Origin: Achromobacter veterisilvae
GTDB lineage: Bacteria > Pseudomonadota > Gammaproteobacteria > Burkholderiales > Burkholderiaceae_B
Assembly: GCF_900496975.1 (NCBI RefSeq)
Contig: NZ_UFQC01000048.1
Coordinates: forward strand, 1-43,318
Reading direction: 5' to 3'
DNA: 43,318 nt
The notes under the pieces were generated by a model. The model did no database searches and was not told the origin of the DNA. It was given only the letters and a program-made list of their open reading frames with translations. Positions 31,092 to 39,028 of the stretch are shown here, piece after piece; within the stretch, counting starts at the first letter, position 1; each line of letters starts with the position of its first letter. Made by a program: the position numbers and the translations under genes.

Positions 31092-31216
31092 GAGGTCTCC
31101 GAATCGTTAATCAATAGACAACGATTAAAGTCTACATGCTGCGTAATCGTTAATCAAGCAATAACGACAAAGGAAATTGAATCTGCGTTACTATTCGGCA
31201 ACGACCAGGAGAGCCC
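31092..31216. promoter_or_regulatory. Divergent control region of the element with repeated AATCGTTAATCAA sites
   Basis: A perfect 13-base direct repeat occurs at 31102-31114 and 31145-31157, with an inverted AACGATT core at 31120-31126 between them. On the minus strand TTGATT (31157-31152) and TAGACT (31134-31129), 17 bases apart, make a good promoter for the left operon; the -35 box lies inside one repeat. On the plus strand TACTAT at 31189-31194 may serve the 31217 gene. The AT-rich sites suit binding by the HTH or ribbon-helix-helix protein encoded on either side. Confidence 0.7.
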
Positions 31217-31783
31217 ATGGCGACAGAACGGAAAAAAGGAAGCAAGGGATCAGCGCGATCCGAGCTGGTGGCTGTGCGCTTCGACCCGAAAACTAAGTAC
31301 CTGCTAGATCTAGCGTCCCGTGTGCAACGCCGATCAATGGCGAACTTCATTGAATGGGCAGTTGAAGATGCTTTCAAGCATGTGGAACTCGCCCCCGGGT
31401 ATTCGGTCGAGGATCAAGCCCCATTGCTGTGGCATGTGCGGCCCGGTGACCGCTTGGCGTTGCTGAACGCGACCTACCCCAGTCTTCTCACGTTCGATGA
31501 GCAACGGTTGATAGCGCTTATCAACAAGGTGTTGGCGGCTGCCGGGTTGGCTACACACACCGCCAAGCAGAACGGCCAGCAAAGCGATTTCGTAGAAGAG
31601 AACTGGGTTCTTCTCAATAAGGCCATTGAGGAAGACATTGATTCGGATATGGTTGTTTCCCTTTTCCTCGACCACCCTCCCACGGTTGCCAATGTGGAGC
31701 GCCGCATTGCCAAGTTCCAGGAGATCGTTGAAAACCTGCAGAAGCTAAAGGCCGAGCTGGAGGCCGCCAAGAAGAATGGCTAA
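31217..31783 (+). CDS. Putative ribbon-helix-helix DNA-binding regulator, coupled to the integrase
   Basis: A 188-residue protein. Residues 14-52 (LVAVRFDPKTKYLLDLASRV followed by RRSMANFIEWAVEDAF) fit a ribbon-helix-helix domain of the Arc/CopG type; the middle is unassigned and the C-terminus is a charged coiled coil (RRIAKFQEIVENLQKLKAEL). AGGAG precedes the start. The stop overlaps the integrase start by eight bases (ATGGCTAA), so integrase is translated from this message. It may bind the AATCGTTAATCAA sites and repress one or both promoters; the HTH protein across the region is the other candidate. Confidence 0.65.
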   Translation: MATERKKGSKGSARSELVAVRFDPKTKYLLDLASRVQRRSMANFIEWAVEDAFKHVELAPGYSVEDQAPLLWHVRPGDRLALLNATYPSLLTFDEQRLIALINKVLAAAGLATHTAKQNGQQSDFVEENWVLLNKAIEEDIDSDMVVSLFLDHPPTVANVERRIAKFQEIVENLQKLKAELEAAKKNG

Positions 31784-33029
31784 GACTTTCGCCAAGCTCG
31801 ATCGGCGCAAGCTGCGGGATCTGGCGCCCGGCCGGACGGTGCAGGAGCATGGCATTGTGTTTGAGCGCCTGGTATCTGGCGATGGCGTTTACAGCGTCAA
31901 TGTCATGGTCGACGGCCAGCGGGTCCACCGCGTGCTGGGCAAGGAATCGGAAGGCGTCACCAGGACGCAGGCAGAGCAGTTCATCGAGAAGGTGCGCACG
32001 GATGCCCGCCATGACCGCCTGACGCTGCCCAAGGGCCGCAAAGTGGCCCTTTCGTTCCGCAGTGCCGCAGAGAAGTACATCGAGACGCTGAAGGCCTCAG
32101 GCGGCAAAGACATTCGCGCTAAAGAGCAAGTATTGACCCAGCACTTGAGCCCTTTTTTTGGGGAGCGCCCCCTATCCAAGATCACCAAGGAAGATATCGG
32201 GCGCTACAAGGTGCATCGCCTCAATCAGGTTGTACAGGCTGGTGGCGACCAGCGCAGCAAGGACCGGAAGCCGCGGGAGACAGGCCGTACCACATCCCCC
32301 GGCACGATAAACCGCGAGCTGGCGACGCTCAGTCACCTATACACCATCGCGCTTGAGAAGGGATGGATCACCACTGCCAAGCCCAAGATTGAGAAGCTGA
32401 CGGACGATAGCGGCCGAATCGTCTACTTGACCACGGCCCAGGTGCAGAAGTTCTTGGATGCAGCCAAGGGATCCGACAACCCGCAACTCTATCCCTTCGT
32501 GCTGATCGCGGTTAGCACGTCGATGCGCAAGGGTGAGGTGCTGAGCATCCGCAAGCAGGATATCGACCTGGCGCGCCGCATGATCTATCTTCCCAAGGCA
32601 AAGGCCGGAGCGCGGGAGCAACCAATCACAGCGGCATTGGCGGCTTTTCTGGACGTTTATCTGAAGGAGTCGGTACCCGCGGATACCCACTGGCTCTTTC
32701 CGTCCTCTAGAGGCTCCAAATCAGGCCACACGGTGGCTATTGAAAAGGCCTTCAGGCTCGCCGTGGCGCGGGCTGGCCTGAACGTCGCGCAAGTGGTCCG
32801 GCATACCCTCCGGCACACCGCCGTGTCCCACCTTGTGCAGGCAGGCGTCGATCTGCCCACCGTGCAGCGTGTGAGCGGTCACAAAACCCTGGCCATGGTG
32901 GCCCGCTATGCCCACCAGGACGGGGATCACATCCAGGCCGCAATGAGCAAGCTGGAAGGCCGTATCTCCGACACGATTACACCGAAACTACACAAACGAA
33001 AAAGGCCGCCCCCGAAGGAAACGGCCTAA
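31776..33029 (+). CDS. int: Tyrosine recombinase (phage integrase)
   Basis: A 417-residue site-specific recombinase for integration and excision at tRNA-Thr. It has an N-terminal arm-binding region, a SAM-like core-binding domain (about 85-190) and a catalytic domain with Arg in STSMRKGEVLSI, the HTLRHTAVSHLVQAG box and SGHKTLAMVARYAH with the nucleophilic Tyr near residue 370. All expected active-site residues are present, so it looks functional. The stop is 12 bases from attR inside the tRNA 3' end, the usual layout of tRNA-targeting elements. Confidence 0.93.
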   Translation: MAKTFAKLDRRKLRDLAPGRTVQEHGIVFERLVSGDGVYSVNVMVDGQRVHRVLGKESEGVTRTQAEQFIEKVRTDARHDRLTLPKGRKVALSFRSAAEKYIETLKASGGKDIRAKEQVLTQHLSPFFGERPLSKITKEDIGRYKVHRLNQVVQAGGDQRSKDRKPRETGRTTSPGTINRELATLSHLYTIALEKGWITTAKPKIEKLTDDSGRIVYLTTAQVQKFLDAAKGSDNPQLYPFVLIAVSTSMRKGEVLSIRKQDIDLARRMIYLPKAKAGAREQPITAALAAFLDVYLKESVPADTHWLFPSSRGSKSGHTVAIEKAFRLAVARAGLNVAQVVRHTLRHTAVSHLVQAGVDLPTVQRVSGHKTLAMVARYAHQDGDHIQAAMSKLEGRISDTITPKLHKRKRPPPKETA

Positions 33030-33041
33030 CTCGTTGATTCT

Positions 33042-33093
33042 ATTGGTGCCGGTGAAAGGAATCGAACCCTCGACCTTCTCATTACAAGTGAGC
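33042..33093. repeat. attR: 52-bp core overlapping tRNA-Thr
   Basis: The integrase-proximal copy of the direct repeat (identical to 22626-22677). It lies within the intact tRNA-Thr gene from CCA back to the anticodon stem, so the element keeps the tRNA functional after insertion. Confidence 0.95.
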
Positions 33094-33119
33094 TGCTCTA
33101 CCAACTGAGCTACACCGGC
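33044..33119 (-). tRNA. tRNA-Thr (anticodon UGU), integration target
   Basis: The minus strand folds as a 76-base tRNA: acceptor GCCGGTG with CACCGGC, D arm GCTC...GAGC, anticodon loop CTTGTAA (anticodon TGT), T loop TTCGATT and encoded CCA. The first anticodon-stem pair is a G-A mismatch. A TACAAT at 33151-33156 on the minus strand may be its -10 box. Its original terminator is now at 22573-22609. Confidence 0.95.
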
Positions 33120-33200
33120 GTTGCGTGCCGGGGGCACGCGCAGGGACCGCATTGTAATGAAAAAATGCGGTTGCCGCGTTGGACTGGCCGCAGGCAGGCG

Positions 33201-33650
33201 CTATTTGACGATGGTCAGGCGCGGACGCTTGGGTTCGTCGTCGTCTCCGCCGTCGTCGTCGGGGGCGGTGGCGGCATCGGAGCCTTCAGGCGCGGCGGTC
33301 GCGGCCGTGCCCTGGGCGCCGGCGGCCGGCGGTTCGTAGGGCTGCACTTCGAAGCCCATGCCCGCGCCGGTTTCGCGCGCGTAGATGGCGCTGACGGCCC
33401 CCACGGGAACGTAGACGTTCTCGGTCACGCCGCTGAAGCGGGCCTGGAATTCGATGAACTCATTGCCCAGCACCAGGCGGTTGGTGGCCAGCGTGCCGAC
33501 GTTCAGTGTGATCTGTCCGTCACGCACGTGGGCGACGGGCACCATGGTGTGCTCGTCGACCTGCACGGTGATGTACGGCGTGTAGCCGTTGTCGGTGCAC
33601 CATTCATGCAGCGCGCGGATCAGATACGGTTTGGTCGAAGTTTCACCCAT
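33201..33650 (-). CDS. sspB: ClpXP specificity-enhancing factor SspB
   Basis: A 149-residue adaptor that delivers ssrA-tagged and other substrates to ClpXP. The substrate-binding fold is seen in KPYLIRALHEWCTDNGYTPY, HTMVPVAHVRDGQITLNVG and the later NRLVLGNEFIEFQARFSGV with the VPVGAVSAIYARE strand; a flexible acidic linker (about 110-140) leads to the ClpX-binding tail RPRLTIVK. The gene follows sspA with its ribosome site (GAGG) overlapping the sspA stop. A GTG one codon before the chosen ATG is possible. Confidence 0.93.
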   Translation of the reverse strand: MGETSTKPYLIRALHEWCTDNGYTPYITVQVDEHTMVPVAHVRDGQITLNVGTLATNRLVLGNEFIEFQARFSGVTENVYVPVGAVSAIYARETGAGMGFEVQPYEPPAAGAQGTAATAAPEGSDAATAPDDDGGDDDEPKRPRLTIVK

Positions 33651-33663
33651 CACGCAGCCAGCC

Positions 33664-34275
33664 TCAACGACGCATCACTTTTTCCGAAGGCGTCAGCGCT
33701 TCGATATAGGCCGGACGCGAGAAGATGCGTTCGGCGTACTTTTGCAGCGGAGCCGCGTTCTTGGGCAGTTCGATGCCGTAGTGGTCCAGGCGCCACAGCA
33801 GCGGGGCCACGGCCACGTCCAGCATGGAGAATTCCTCGCCCAGCATGTACTTGTTCTTCAGCAGCATGGGGGCCAACTGGGCCAGGCGGTCGCGGATGTT
33901 CTGGCGCGCGTTGGCCAGCTTCTTTTCGTCGGGCTTGGCGCTGCGGTCTTCCAGCGTCGAGACGTGGACGAACAGTTCCTTCTCGAAGTTGTAGAGGAAC
34001 AGGCGGGTGCGGGCGCGCATGACCGGGTCGGCGGGCATGAGCTGCGGGTGCGGGAAGCGCTCGTCGATGTACTCGTTGATGATGTTCGACTCGTACAGGA
34101 CCAGGTCGCGTTCGACCAGAATGGGCACTTGACCGTACGGGTTCATCACCGAGATGTCTTCGGGCTTGTTGTACAGGTCGATGTCGCGGATCTCGAAATC
34201 CATGCCTTTTTCGAACAACACGAAACGGCAGCGTTGCGAAAACGGACACGTGGTTCCGGAATAGAGCACCATCAT
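33664..34275 (-). CDS. sspA: Stringent starvation protein A
   Basis: A 203-residue GST-fold protein that binds RNA polymerase and alters transcription under starvation. The thioredoxin-like N-domain (MVLYSGTTCPFSQRCRFVLF, NPYGQVPILVERDLVLYESN) and helical C-domain (LNLEEYMLG-like region reading MLLKNKYMLGEEFSMLDVAV) are typical. It lies 11 bases before sspB in the usual sspAB order. An in-frame second Met directly follows the first; AAGGA is upstream. A terminator-like hairpin separates it from the pet operon. Confidence 0.94.
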   Translation of the reverse strand: MMVLYSGTTCPFSQRCRFVLFEKGMDFEIRDIDLYNKPEDISVMNPYGQVPILVERDLVLYESNIINEYIDERFPHPQLMPADPVMRARTRLFLYNFEKELFVHVSTLEDRSAKPDEKKLANARQNIRDRLAQLAPMLLKNKYMLGEEFSMLDVAVAPLLWRLDHYGIELPKNAAPLQKYAERIFSRPAYIEALTPSEKVMRR

Positions 34276-34303
34276 GGCGGTAAGTCCTTTATGAAAAACG
34301 AAA

Positions 34304-34334
34304 GGCCAGCGCCTTAATCTAGCAGGCGCTGGCC
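34304..34334 (-). terminator. Terminator between petC and sspA
   Basis: A perfect ten-base-pair stem, GGCCAGCGCC (34304-34313) with GGCGCTGGCC (34325-34334), followed on the minus strand by TTTCGTTTTTC. It ends the pet transcript about 28 bases before the sspA start, so sspA needs its own start point or reads through. Confidence 0.85.
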
Positions 34335-34347
34335 CCAATTGCCAGGC

Positions 34348-34403
34348 TGGATAGGCGTACGGCCCTATCCGCCGATTCCGTCCCCATTTGCAGCCGGGGA
34401 CGG
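34348..34403 (-). promoter_or_regulatory. Two further hairpins in the petC-sspA gap
   Basis: GGATAGG with CCTATCC (34349-34355 and 34364-34370, loop holding the palindrome CGTACG) and CCGTCCCC with GGGGACGG (34378-34385 and 34396-34403). With the terminator they make three stacked hairpins in 100 bases. They may be message-stabilising or attenuator elements; no T tract follows either. Confidence 0.5.
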
Positions 34404-34428
34404 CGGAAAACCTGGCGGGGCGTTGCGG

Positions 34429-35280
34429 TTAGCGCACGTGTTTCCAGTACGAGGCATTCAGGCGCCAAGTAACCAGGAAGAACAACAGCAGGAACAACAT
34501 GACGCCGACACCGAGACGGACGCGGAACGTCTGGACGGGTTCGGCCATCCAGGACATGAACGCGGTCAGATCGGCGATGTCGTTGTCGTATGTTGCGACT
34601 TGGGCCGGGTTGCCGGCCTTGAATTTGGCATCGAAGGTGGCATGGCCGTGGTAGTTGGCTACCGGTTCGGCCTTGACCGTGGAAAAACCTTGTGCATCGT
34701 ACACCGTGGTGACGCGTTCCCAGGTTTTGGGCGCGCCTTCCTTGCCTTCCACCTCGTGCATGGCGACGGTCGTGAGCTCGCGCGGACCCTGGCGTTCCCA
34801 GAGGGCGTGGGGCATGCCCACGGCCGGGAAGACCAGGTTGTTCCAGCCCGTGGCGCGCGACGTGTCGCGGTAGAAGGTGCGCAGGTAGGTGTAGATGTAG
34901 TCGGAACCCGAGGGGCCGGCGTTCACGGACTTGGCGCGGGCGATCACGGACAGGTCCGGGGGCGTCGTGCCAAACCACTGCTTGGCGTCCTTCGGGGTCA
35001 TGGCGACGTGCATCATGTCGCCGACCTTTTCGCCGGTGAACAGCAGGCTTTCCTTGATTTGCTGGTCGGTCAGCCCGATGTCCTTGAGCTTGTTGTAGCG
35101 CATCGAGGACGCGCTGTGACAGTTCAGGCAGTAGTTGACGAACAGCTTGGCTCCGTTCTGCAGCGACGACATGTCGTTCACGCGGTACGGGGCCTTGTCC
35201 AGCGGGAATCCGCCTTCAGCGGCGAAAGTGGAGGTGCACGCGAGCATCAAGGCCACGGCACCAATCAGCTTCTTGATCAT
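34429..35280 (-). CDS. petC: Cytochrome c1 subunit of cytochrome bc1
   Basis: A 283-residue membrane-anchored haem c protein that passes electrons from the Rieske protein to soluble cytochrome c or the oxidase. It has a signal peptide (about 1-21), the haem site CLNCH (51-55), a methionine ligand in VFPAVGMPHALW, and a C-terminal anchor helix (LGVGVMLFLLLFFLVTW) with WKHVR at the end. It is the third gene of the petABC operon, 23 bases after petB. Confidence 0.95.
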   Translation of the reverse strand: MIKKLIGAVALMLACTSTFAAEGGFPLDKAPYRVNDMSSLQNGAKLFVNYCLNCHSASSMRYNKLKDIGLTDQQIKESLLFTGEKVGDMMHVAMTPKDAKQWFGTTPPDLSVIARAKSVNAGPSGSDYIYTYLRTFYRDTSRATGWNNLVFPAVGMPHALWERQGPRELTTVAMHEVEGKEGAPKTWERVTTVYDAQGFSTVKAEPVANYHGHATFDAKFKAGNPAQVATYDNDIADLTAFMSWMAEPVQTFRVRLGVGVMLFLLLFFLVTWRLNASYWKHVR

Positions 35281-35303
35281 GGTTAATCCGTTATCTGGTG
35301 GGC

Positions 35304-36692
35304 TCAGTGGGCGTGGAACGTAACGCGCTCGGGCACTTTCTTGAAGGTGCCCAGGCGGCTCCAGACCGGCATCAGGAAGAAAAATGCCAGGTACAGCAGC
35401 GTGCCGATTTGCGACGTGATGTTCAACGGCGGACTGGGCGGCTGCGTACCGATGTAGCCGAGCACCAGGAAGTTGACCATGAAGATGCCGTAGATCCACT
35501 TGTGCCACGTGGGGCGGTAGCGGATCGACTTGACCGGGGAATGGTCCAGCCACGGCAGGAAGAATAGGATGACTACGGTGCCGCCCATGGCGACCACGCC
35601 CCAGAACTTGGCGTCGATGGCGCGCAGCAGCACGGCCACGACGATCAGGATGCCGGGGATGGCGACGCGCATGATGCCCTTCAGGTTGCTCTTGACGAGC
35701 AGCGCGATGGCGCCCAGCACGGACGCGCCCGCCAGCACCCACGTGAATTCGTCGGTGGTGGCGCGAAGCATCGAGTAGAACGGCGTGAAGTACCAGACCG
35801 GGGCGATGTGCGGAGGCGTCTTCAGCGAGTCGGCGGGGATGAAGTTGTTGAACTCGAGGAAGTAGCCGCCCATTTCCGGCGCGAAGAACACGATGAAGGC
35901 GAACACCAGCAGGAAGCCCGCCACGCCCATCAGGTCATGCACCGAGTAGAACGGGTGGAACGGGATGCCGTCCTTGGGACGTCCGTACTTGTCCTTCGGG
36001 CCCTGTTTGATTTCGATGCCGTCCGGGTTGTTCGAGCCGACTTCGTGCAGCGCGACCAGGTGGGCCGCGACCAGGCCCACCAGCACCAGCGGGATGGCGA
36101 TGACGTGGAAGGCGAAGAAGCGGTTCAGCGTGGCGTCCGACACGACGTAGTCGCCGCGGATCCAGATCGACAGTTCAGGGCCGATGAACGGAATGGCCGC
36201 GAACAGGTTCACGATCACCTGGGCGCCCCAATACGACATCTGGCCCCAGGGCAGCAGGTAGCCGAAGAAAGCTTCGGCCATCAGACAGAGGAAAATCGCG
36301 ACGCCGAAGATCCACACGAGTTCGCGCGGCTTGCGGTAGGAACCGTAAAGCAGCCCGCGCAGCATGTGCAGGTACACGACGACGAAGAACATCGACGCGC
36401 CGGTGGAGTGCATGTAGCGCACCAGCCAGCCCCAGGGGACTTCGCGCATGATGTATTCGACGGATTGGAACGCGCGTTCGGCATCCGGCTTGTAATGCAT
36501 GACCAGGAAAATGCCGGTCACGATTTGCAACACCAGCACCAGCAGGGCCAGTGAACCAAAGAAATACCAGAAGTTGAAGTTCTTCGGTGCGTAGTACTCG
36601 GACAAATGGGCTTTCCAGGTGGAGGTCACCGGAAAGCGCCGGTCCAGCCAGCCCAACAGGCCTGTCGTCTCGACGGTTTTCTCGCCAGCCAT
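35304..36692 (-). CDS. petB: Cytochrome b subunit of cytochrome bc1
   Basis: A 462-residue integral membrane subunit holding haems bL and bH and both quinone sites. Eight transmembrane helices are expected; haem-ligand histidines lie in the second (GWLVRYMHSTGASMFFVVVY) and fourth helix (FFAFHVIAIPLVLVGLVAAH), and the Qo PEWY-type motif appears as HIAPVWYFTPFYSML. It follows petA after 74 bases, with AAGGAG before the start. Confidence 0.95.
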   Translation of the reverse strand: MAGEKTVETTGLLGWLDRRFPVTSTWKAHLSEYYAPKNFNFWYFFGSLALLVLVLQIVTGIFLVMHYKPDAERAFQSVEYIMREVPWGWLVRYMHSTGASMFFVVVYLHMLRGLLYGSYRKPRELVWIFGVAIFLCLMAEAFFGYLLPWGQMSYWGAQVIVNLFAAIPFIGPELSIWIRGDYVVSDATLNRFFAFHVIAIPLVLVGLVAAHLVALHEVGSNNPDGIEIKQGPKDKYGRPKDGIPFHPFYSVHDLMGVAGFLLVFAFIVFFAPEMGGYFLEFNNFIPADSLKTPPHIAPVWYFTPFYSMLRATTDEFTWVLAGASVLGAIALLVKSNLKGIMRVAIPGILIVVAVLLRAIDAKFWGVVAMGGTVVILFFLPWLDHSPVKSIRYRPTWHKWIYGIFMVNFLVLGYIGTQPPSPPLNITSQIGTLLYLAFFFLMPVWSRLGTFKKVPERVTFHAH

Positions 36693-36766
36693 GTAACGGC
36701 TCCTTCTCTCACGTGGCGTAATGCGGATTTACTTACGTAATTTCGGGAAAAAGCGCGACGCGAGCG

Positions 36767-37408
36767 TCAGGCCTTGTTGTCTTCATCGACGCCCACGATG
36801 ATGCGGGTATCGCTGAGATATTGGTACGGCGGAACTTCGAGGTTGTCGGGAGCGGGCTTGTTCTTGTAGACCCGGCCGGCCAGGTCGAACGTGGAGCCGT
36901 GGCAGGGGCAGAGGAATCCGCCTTGCCAACTGGCGCCCATGCCGCCACCGCCACCGGTTTCGAAGTGCGCGGTGGGCGAGCAGCCCAGATGGGTACAGAT
37001 GCCGACGCAGACGAAGATCTCGGGCTTGCGCGAGCGGCCTTCGTTTTCGGCATAAGCGGGAGTGAAGCCGGGCCGCTTGGAGTCAGGATCGGCCAGCAGG
37101 GCGTCCTGGGTCTTGAGGCCGGCGAGCTGTTCGGGCGACCGGTGGATGATCCATACCGGTTTGCCGCGCCATTCGACCGTTTTCATGGCGCCGACGGGAA
37201 TGTCGCCGATATCCACTTCCACGGGTGCCCCGGCCGCGCGGGCCTTTTCAGAGGGGGAAAACGTGCTCACTAACGGTATTGCCGTTGCGACACCTGCTAC
37301 GCCACCCACAGCACAGGCGGTGGTTACCCAGAAACGTCGCGAAGGATCGGGCGGCAGGTTTGGATCAACCGCACCGTCATCATCATGCACCAGCGTATCC
37401 TGACTCAT
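36767..37408 (-). CDS. petA: Rieske iron-sulfur subunit of cytochrome bc1
   Basis: A 213-residue protein with a twin-arginine-like signal anchor (DPSRRFWVTTACAVGGVAGV, about 22-45) and the Rieske domain: CTHLGC and CPCHGSTFD supply the two Cys and two His ligands of the 2Fe-2S cluster. It is the first gene of the pet operon, transcribed from the TATAAT promoter at 37501, and is exported by the Tat system with its cluster folded in. Confidence 0.95.
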   Translation of the reverse strand: MSQDTLVHDDDGAVDPNLPPDPSRRFWVTTACAVGGVAGVATAIPLVSTFSPSEKARAAGAPVEVDIGDIPVGAMKTVEWRGKPVWIIHRSPEQLAGLKTQDALLADPDSKRPGFTPAYAENEGRSRKPEIFVCVGICTHLGCSPTAHFETGGGGGMGASWQGGFLCPCHGSTFDLAGRVYKNKPAPDNLEVPPYQYLSDTRIIVGVDEDNKA

Positions 37409-37500
37409 CTTCCTATCCTTGTTGATGCGCCCGCTCTACGAGTAGCATCACTTCTGCGGCATCGGCTTCGCGGGAATATGTAACAACATAGCAACCGCGT

Positions 37501-37530
37501 ATTATAGCGCCAGCCCACTGGCGGGCGTAT
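37501..37530 (-). promoter_or_regulatory. Promoter of the petABC operon
   Basis: On the minus strand a perfect TATAAT (37506-37501) with an extended TGGCGC context lies about 93 bases before petA. The -35 region (TACGCC) is poor, so activation or an extended -10 is implied. The mscL gene reads away on the other strand. Confidence 0.5.
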
Positions 37531-37548
37531 CACGAAGGGAGTGCTTTT

Positions 37549-37998
37549 ATGAGCAAAGCGACTGGTTTCGTCAAAGAATTTCGAGATTTCGCTGTAAAAG
37601 GCAACGCGGTGGACCTCGCGGTCGGTGTCATCATCGGCGCGGCTTTCGGCAGGATCGTCGATTCGCTGGTGAAAGACATCGTCATGCCGCTGGTCAATTT
37701 CGTGCTTGGCGGTTCGGTCGATTTTTCAAACAAGTTCCTGATTCTGTCGATGCCGGACGGCTATAGCGGCCCCATGACCTACGCCGACCTCACCAAGGCG
37801 GGCGCCAACGTGTTCGCCTGGGGCAATTTCGTCACGATCATCATCAACTTCGTGCTGCTGGCCTTCGTGATCTTCTGGATGGTCAAGGCCATCTACAAGG
37901 CCCGCACCAAGGCCGAGGAGGCGCCGGCCGCCCCCGCCGCGACGCCCGAGGACGTGGCCCTGCTGCGCGAAATCCGCGATCTGCTCAAGAAGCCCTGA
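37549..37998 (+). CDS. mscL: Large-conductance mechanosensitive channel
   Basis: A 149-residue inner-membrane channel that opens on osmotic downshock to release solutes. It has the conserved start (KEFRDFAVKGNAVDLAVGVI with GAAFGRIVDSLVKDIVMP) including the pore-lining first helix, the periplasmic loop, the second helix (FVTIIINFVLLAFVIFWMV) and a cytoplasmic C-terminal bundle (EDVALLREIRDLLKKP). Length matches the family (about 136-150). Ribosome site GGGAG seven bases upstream. Confidence 0.97.
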   Translation: MSKATGFVKEFRDFAVKGNAVDLAVGVIIGAAFGRIVDSLVKDIVMPLVNFVLGGSVDFSNKFLILSMPDGYSGPMTYADLTKAGANVFAWGNFVTIIINFVLLAFVIFWMVKAIYKARTKAEEAPAAPAATPEDVALLREIRDLLKKP

Positions 37999-38121
37999 TC
38001 CGACACTGCCGCAGGCCCGGGAGCCGCGCAAGAGCGGGTCCGGGCCGCGGCTGGCGGACGTTCCCGCCGGCGCATGCCGGCCCCCGCTGAACGATCCGCG
38101 GCCGGTTTTCCCCCGCTAGCC

Positions 38122-38883
38122 CTATTCCGCGGCCATTTGGCGTTCGACGCGGCGCGCAAACATGGCGAAGCTCGCGCGCACGATACTGGGCTTCAACAGG
38201 AAGTCGTGCGACTCGGCTGCCAGCGCGTCATTGACCGGCTTCACCTCGCCATATGCGGCCGCCGCCTGCAACTGATTGCGCGCCGCGCGCTCGATCAGCA
38301 CCGACAGGTACAGCGCTTCCTCGACGCAGGATCCGGCGGCCAGGAAACCATGGTTGGCCAGCAGGATGCAGCGTTTGTCGCCCAGCGCCGCCGAAATGAT
38401 CTCGCCTTCCTGGTCGGCGATGGGCAGGCCGGGCCATTCCTTCAGATGGGCACAGTCGTTATGGAACGGCGTCGCATCCATGTGCGCGACGACCAGCGGC
38501 CGGCCCGTCATGGACAGCGTCGAAACGTGGGGCGGGTGCGTGTGGATGATGCACTGCACGTCGGGGCGCTGGCGGTAGACCCAGAAGTGGAAGCGCACGG
38601 CGGGGTTGGGCGTGCCCGGGCCGTCGAGCACTTCCATGTCCTCGTTGATGCGGATGACCGAGGCCGGGACGATTTCGTCGAAGGCCTGGGCCATGGGGGT
38701 CGTCAGGAACGTGCCGTCTTCCTTGCGCACGGTGATCTGGCCCGCCAGGGTTTCCGAATGGCCTTCGCTGGCGAGAATGCGGCAACTCAAGGCCACCTTT
38801 TCCTTCTCGCCCCAGTTCCCGAAGTCGAGCTTGTTCGCGGAGCGTGCAAAGAAGGCGTCGGCATGGGCTTGTTTTTCCAGCAT
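38122..38883 (-). CDS. Class II aldolase/adducin-family protein
   Basis: A 253-residue enzyme of the fuculose-phosphate aldolase family. The zinc site is seen in IIHTHPPHVSTLSM (two His) and a third His in LLANHGFLAAG; the catalytic acid in this fold is normally a Glu near the N-terminal NLS motif, here GHSETLAGQ. Adducin-type members in this group often act on organic acids or decarboxylate. It is divergent from an AraC regulator, which may control it. The start at 38883 has AAGGAG and is nine codons after an earlier Met with no ribosome site. Confidence 0.85.
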   Translation of the reverse strand: MLEKQAHADAFFARSANKLDFGNWGEKEKVALSCRILASEGHSETLAGQITVRKEDGTFLTTPMAQAFDEIVPASVIRINEDMEVLDGPGTPNPAVRFHFWVYRQRPDVQCIIHTHPPHVSTLSMTGRPLVVAHMDATPFHNDCAHLKEWPGLPIADQEGEIISAALGDKRCILLANHGFLAAGSCVEEALYLSVLIERAARNQLQAAAAYGEVKPVNDALAAESHDFLLKPSIVRASFAMFARRVERQMAAE

Positions 38884-39028
38884 GGGGTCTCCTTGGGGAT
38901 AATGGCTCAATTACACGCCGACCGAAGCTGCCTGCAATTGACCGATCACGAACGCGGGTTGACTCATTGCGACAGGAACGCAGGCGCCTCCCGGCCGCCG
39001 ACGGCCGATCCGACAGAGTGTTCCGAGC

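Larger units (their letters stand above)
22626..33093. mobile_element. Integrated phage-derived element (satellite-like or rearranged cryptic prophage) in tRNA-Thr
   Basis: A 10.5-kb unit bounded by 52-bp direct repeats, with a tyrosine integrase next to the intact tRNA. Integrase and a small predicted DNA-binding gene read right; everything else reads left as one tightly overlapping operon of 17 genes: an excisionase-like protein, small unknowns, a Lar-like protein, an HTH protein, then capsid, TipJ-like and tape measure genes. Terminase, portal, head protease, tail tube, baseplate and lysis genes are absent as far as I can tell. All reading frames are intact. The size, integrase arrangement and partial structural set resemble phage satellites more than full prophages; a deleted prophage is the main alternative. 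Confidence 0.85.

Noticed and set aside
22626..33093. A diversity-generating retroelement as in the Bordetella phage BPP-1
   Set aside because: No reverse transcriptase motif, template repeat or variable C-type lectin gene is present.
22626..33093. An intact, autonomous prophage
   Set aside because: No terminase, portal, tail tube, baseplate or lysis genes could be recognised and 10.5 kb is too short for a tailed phage with this tape measure.
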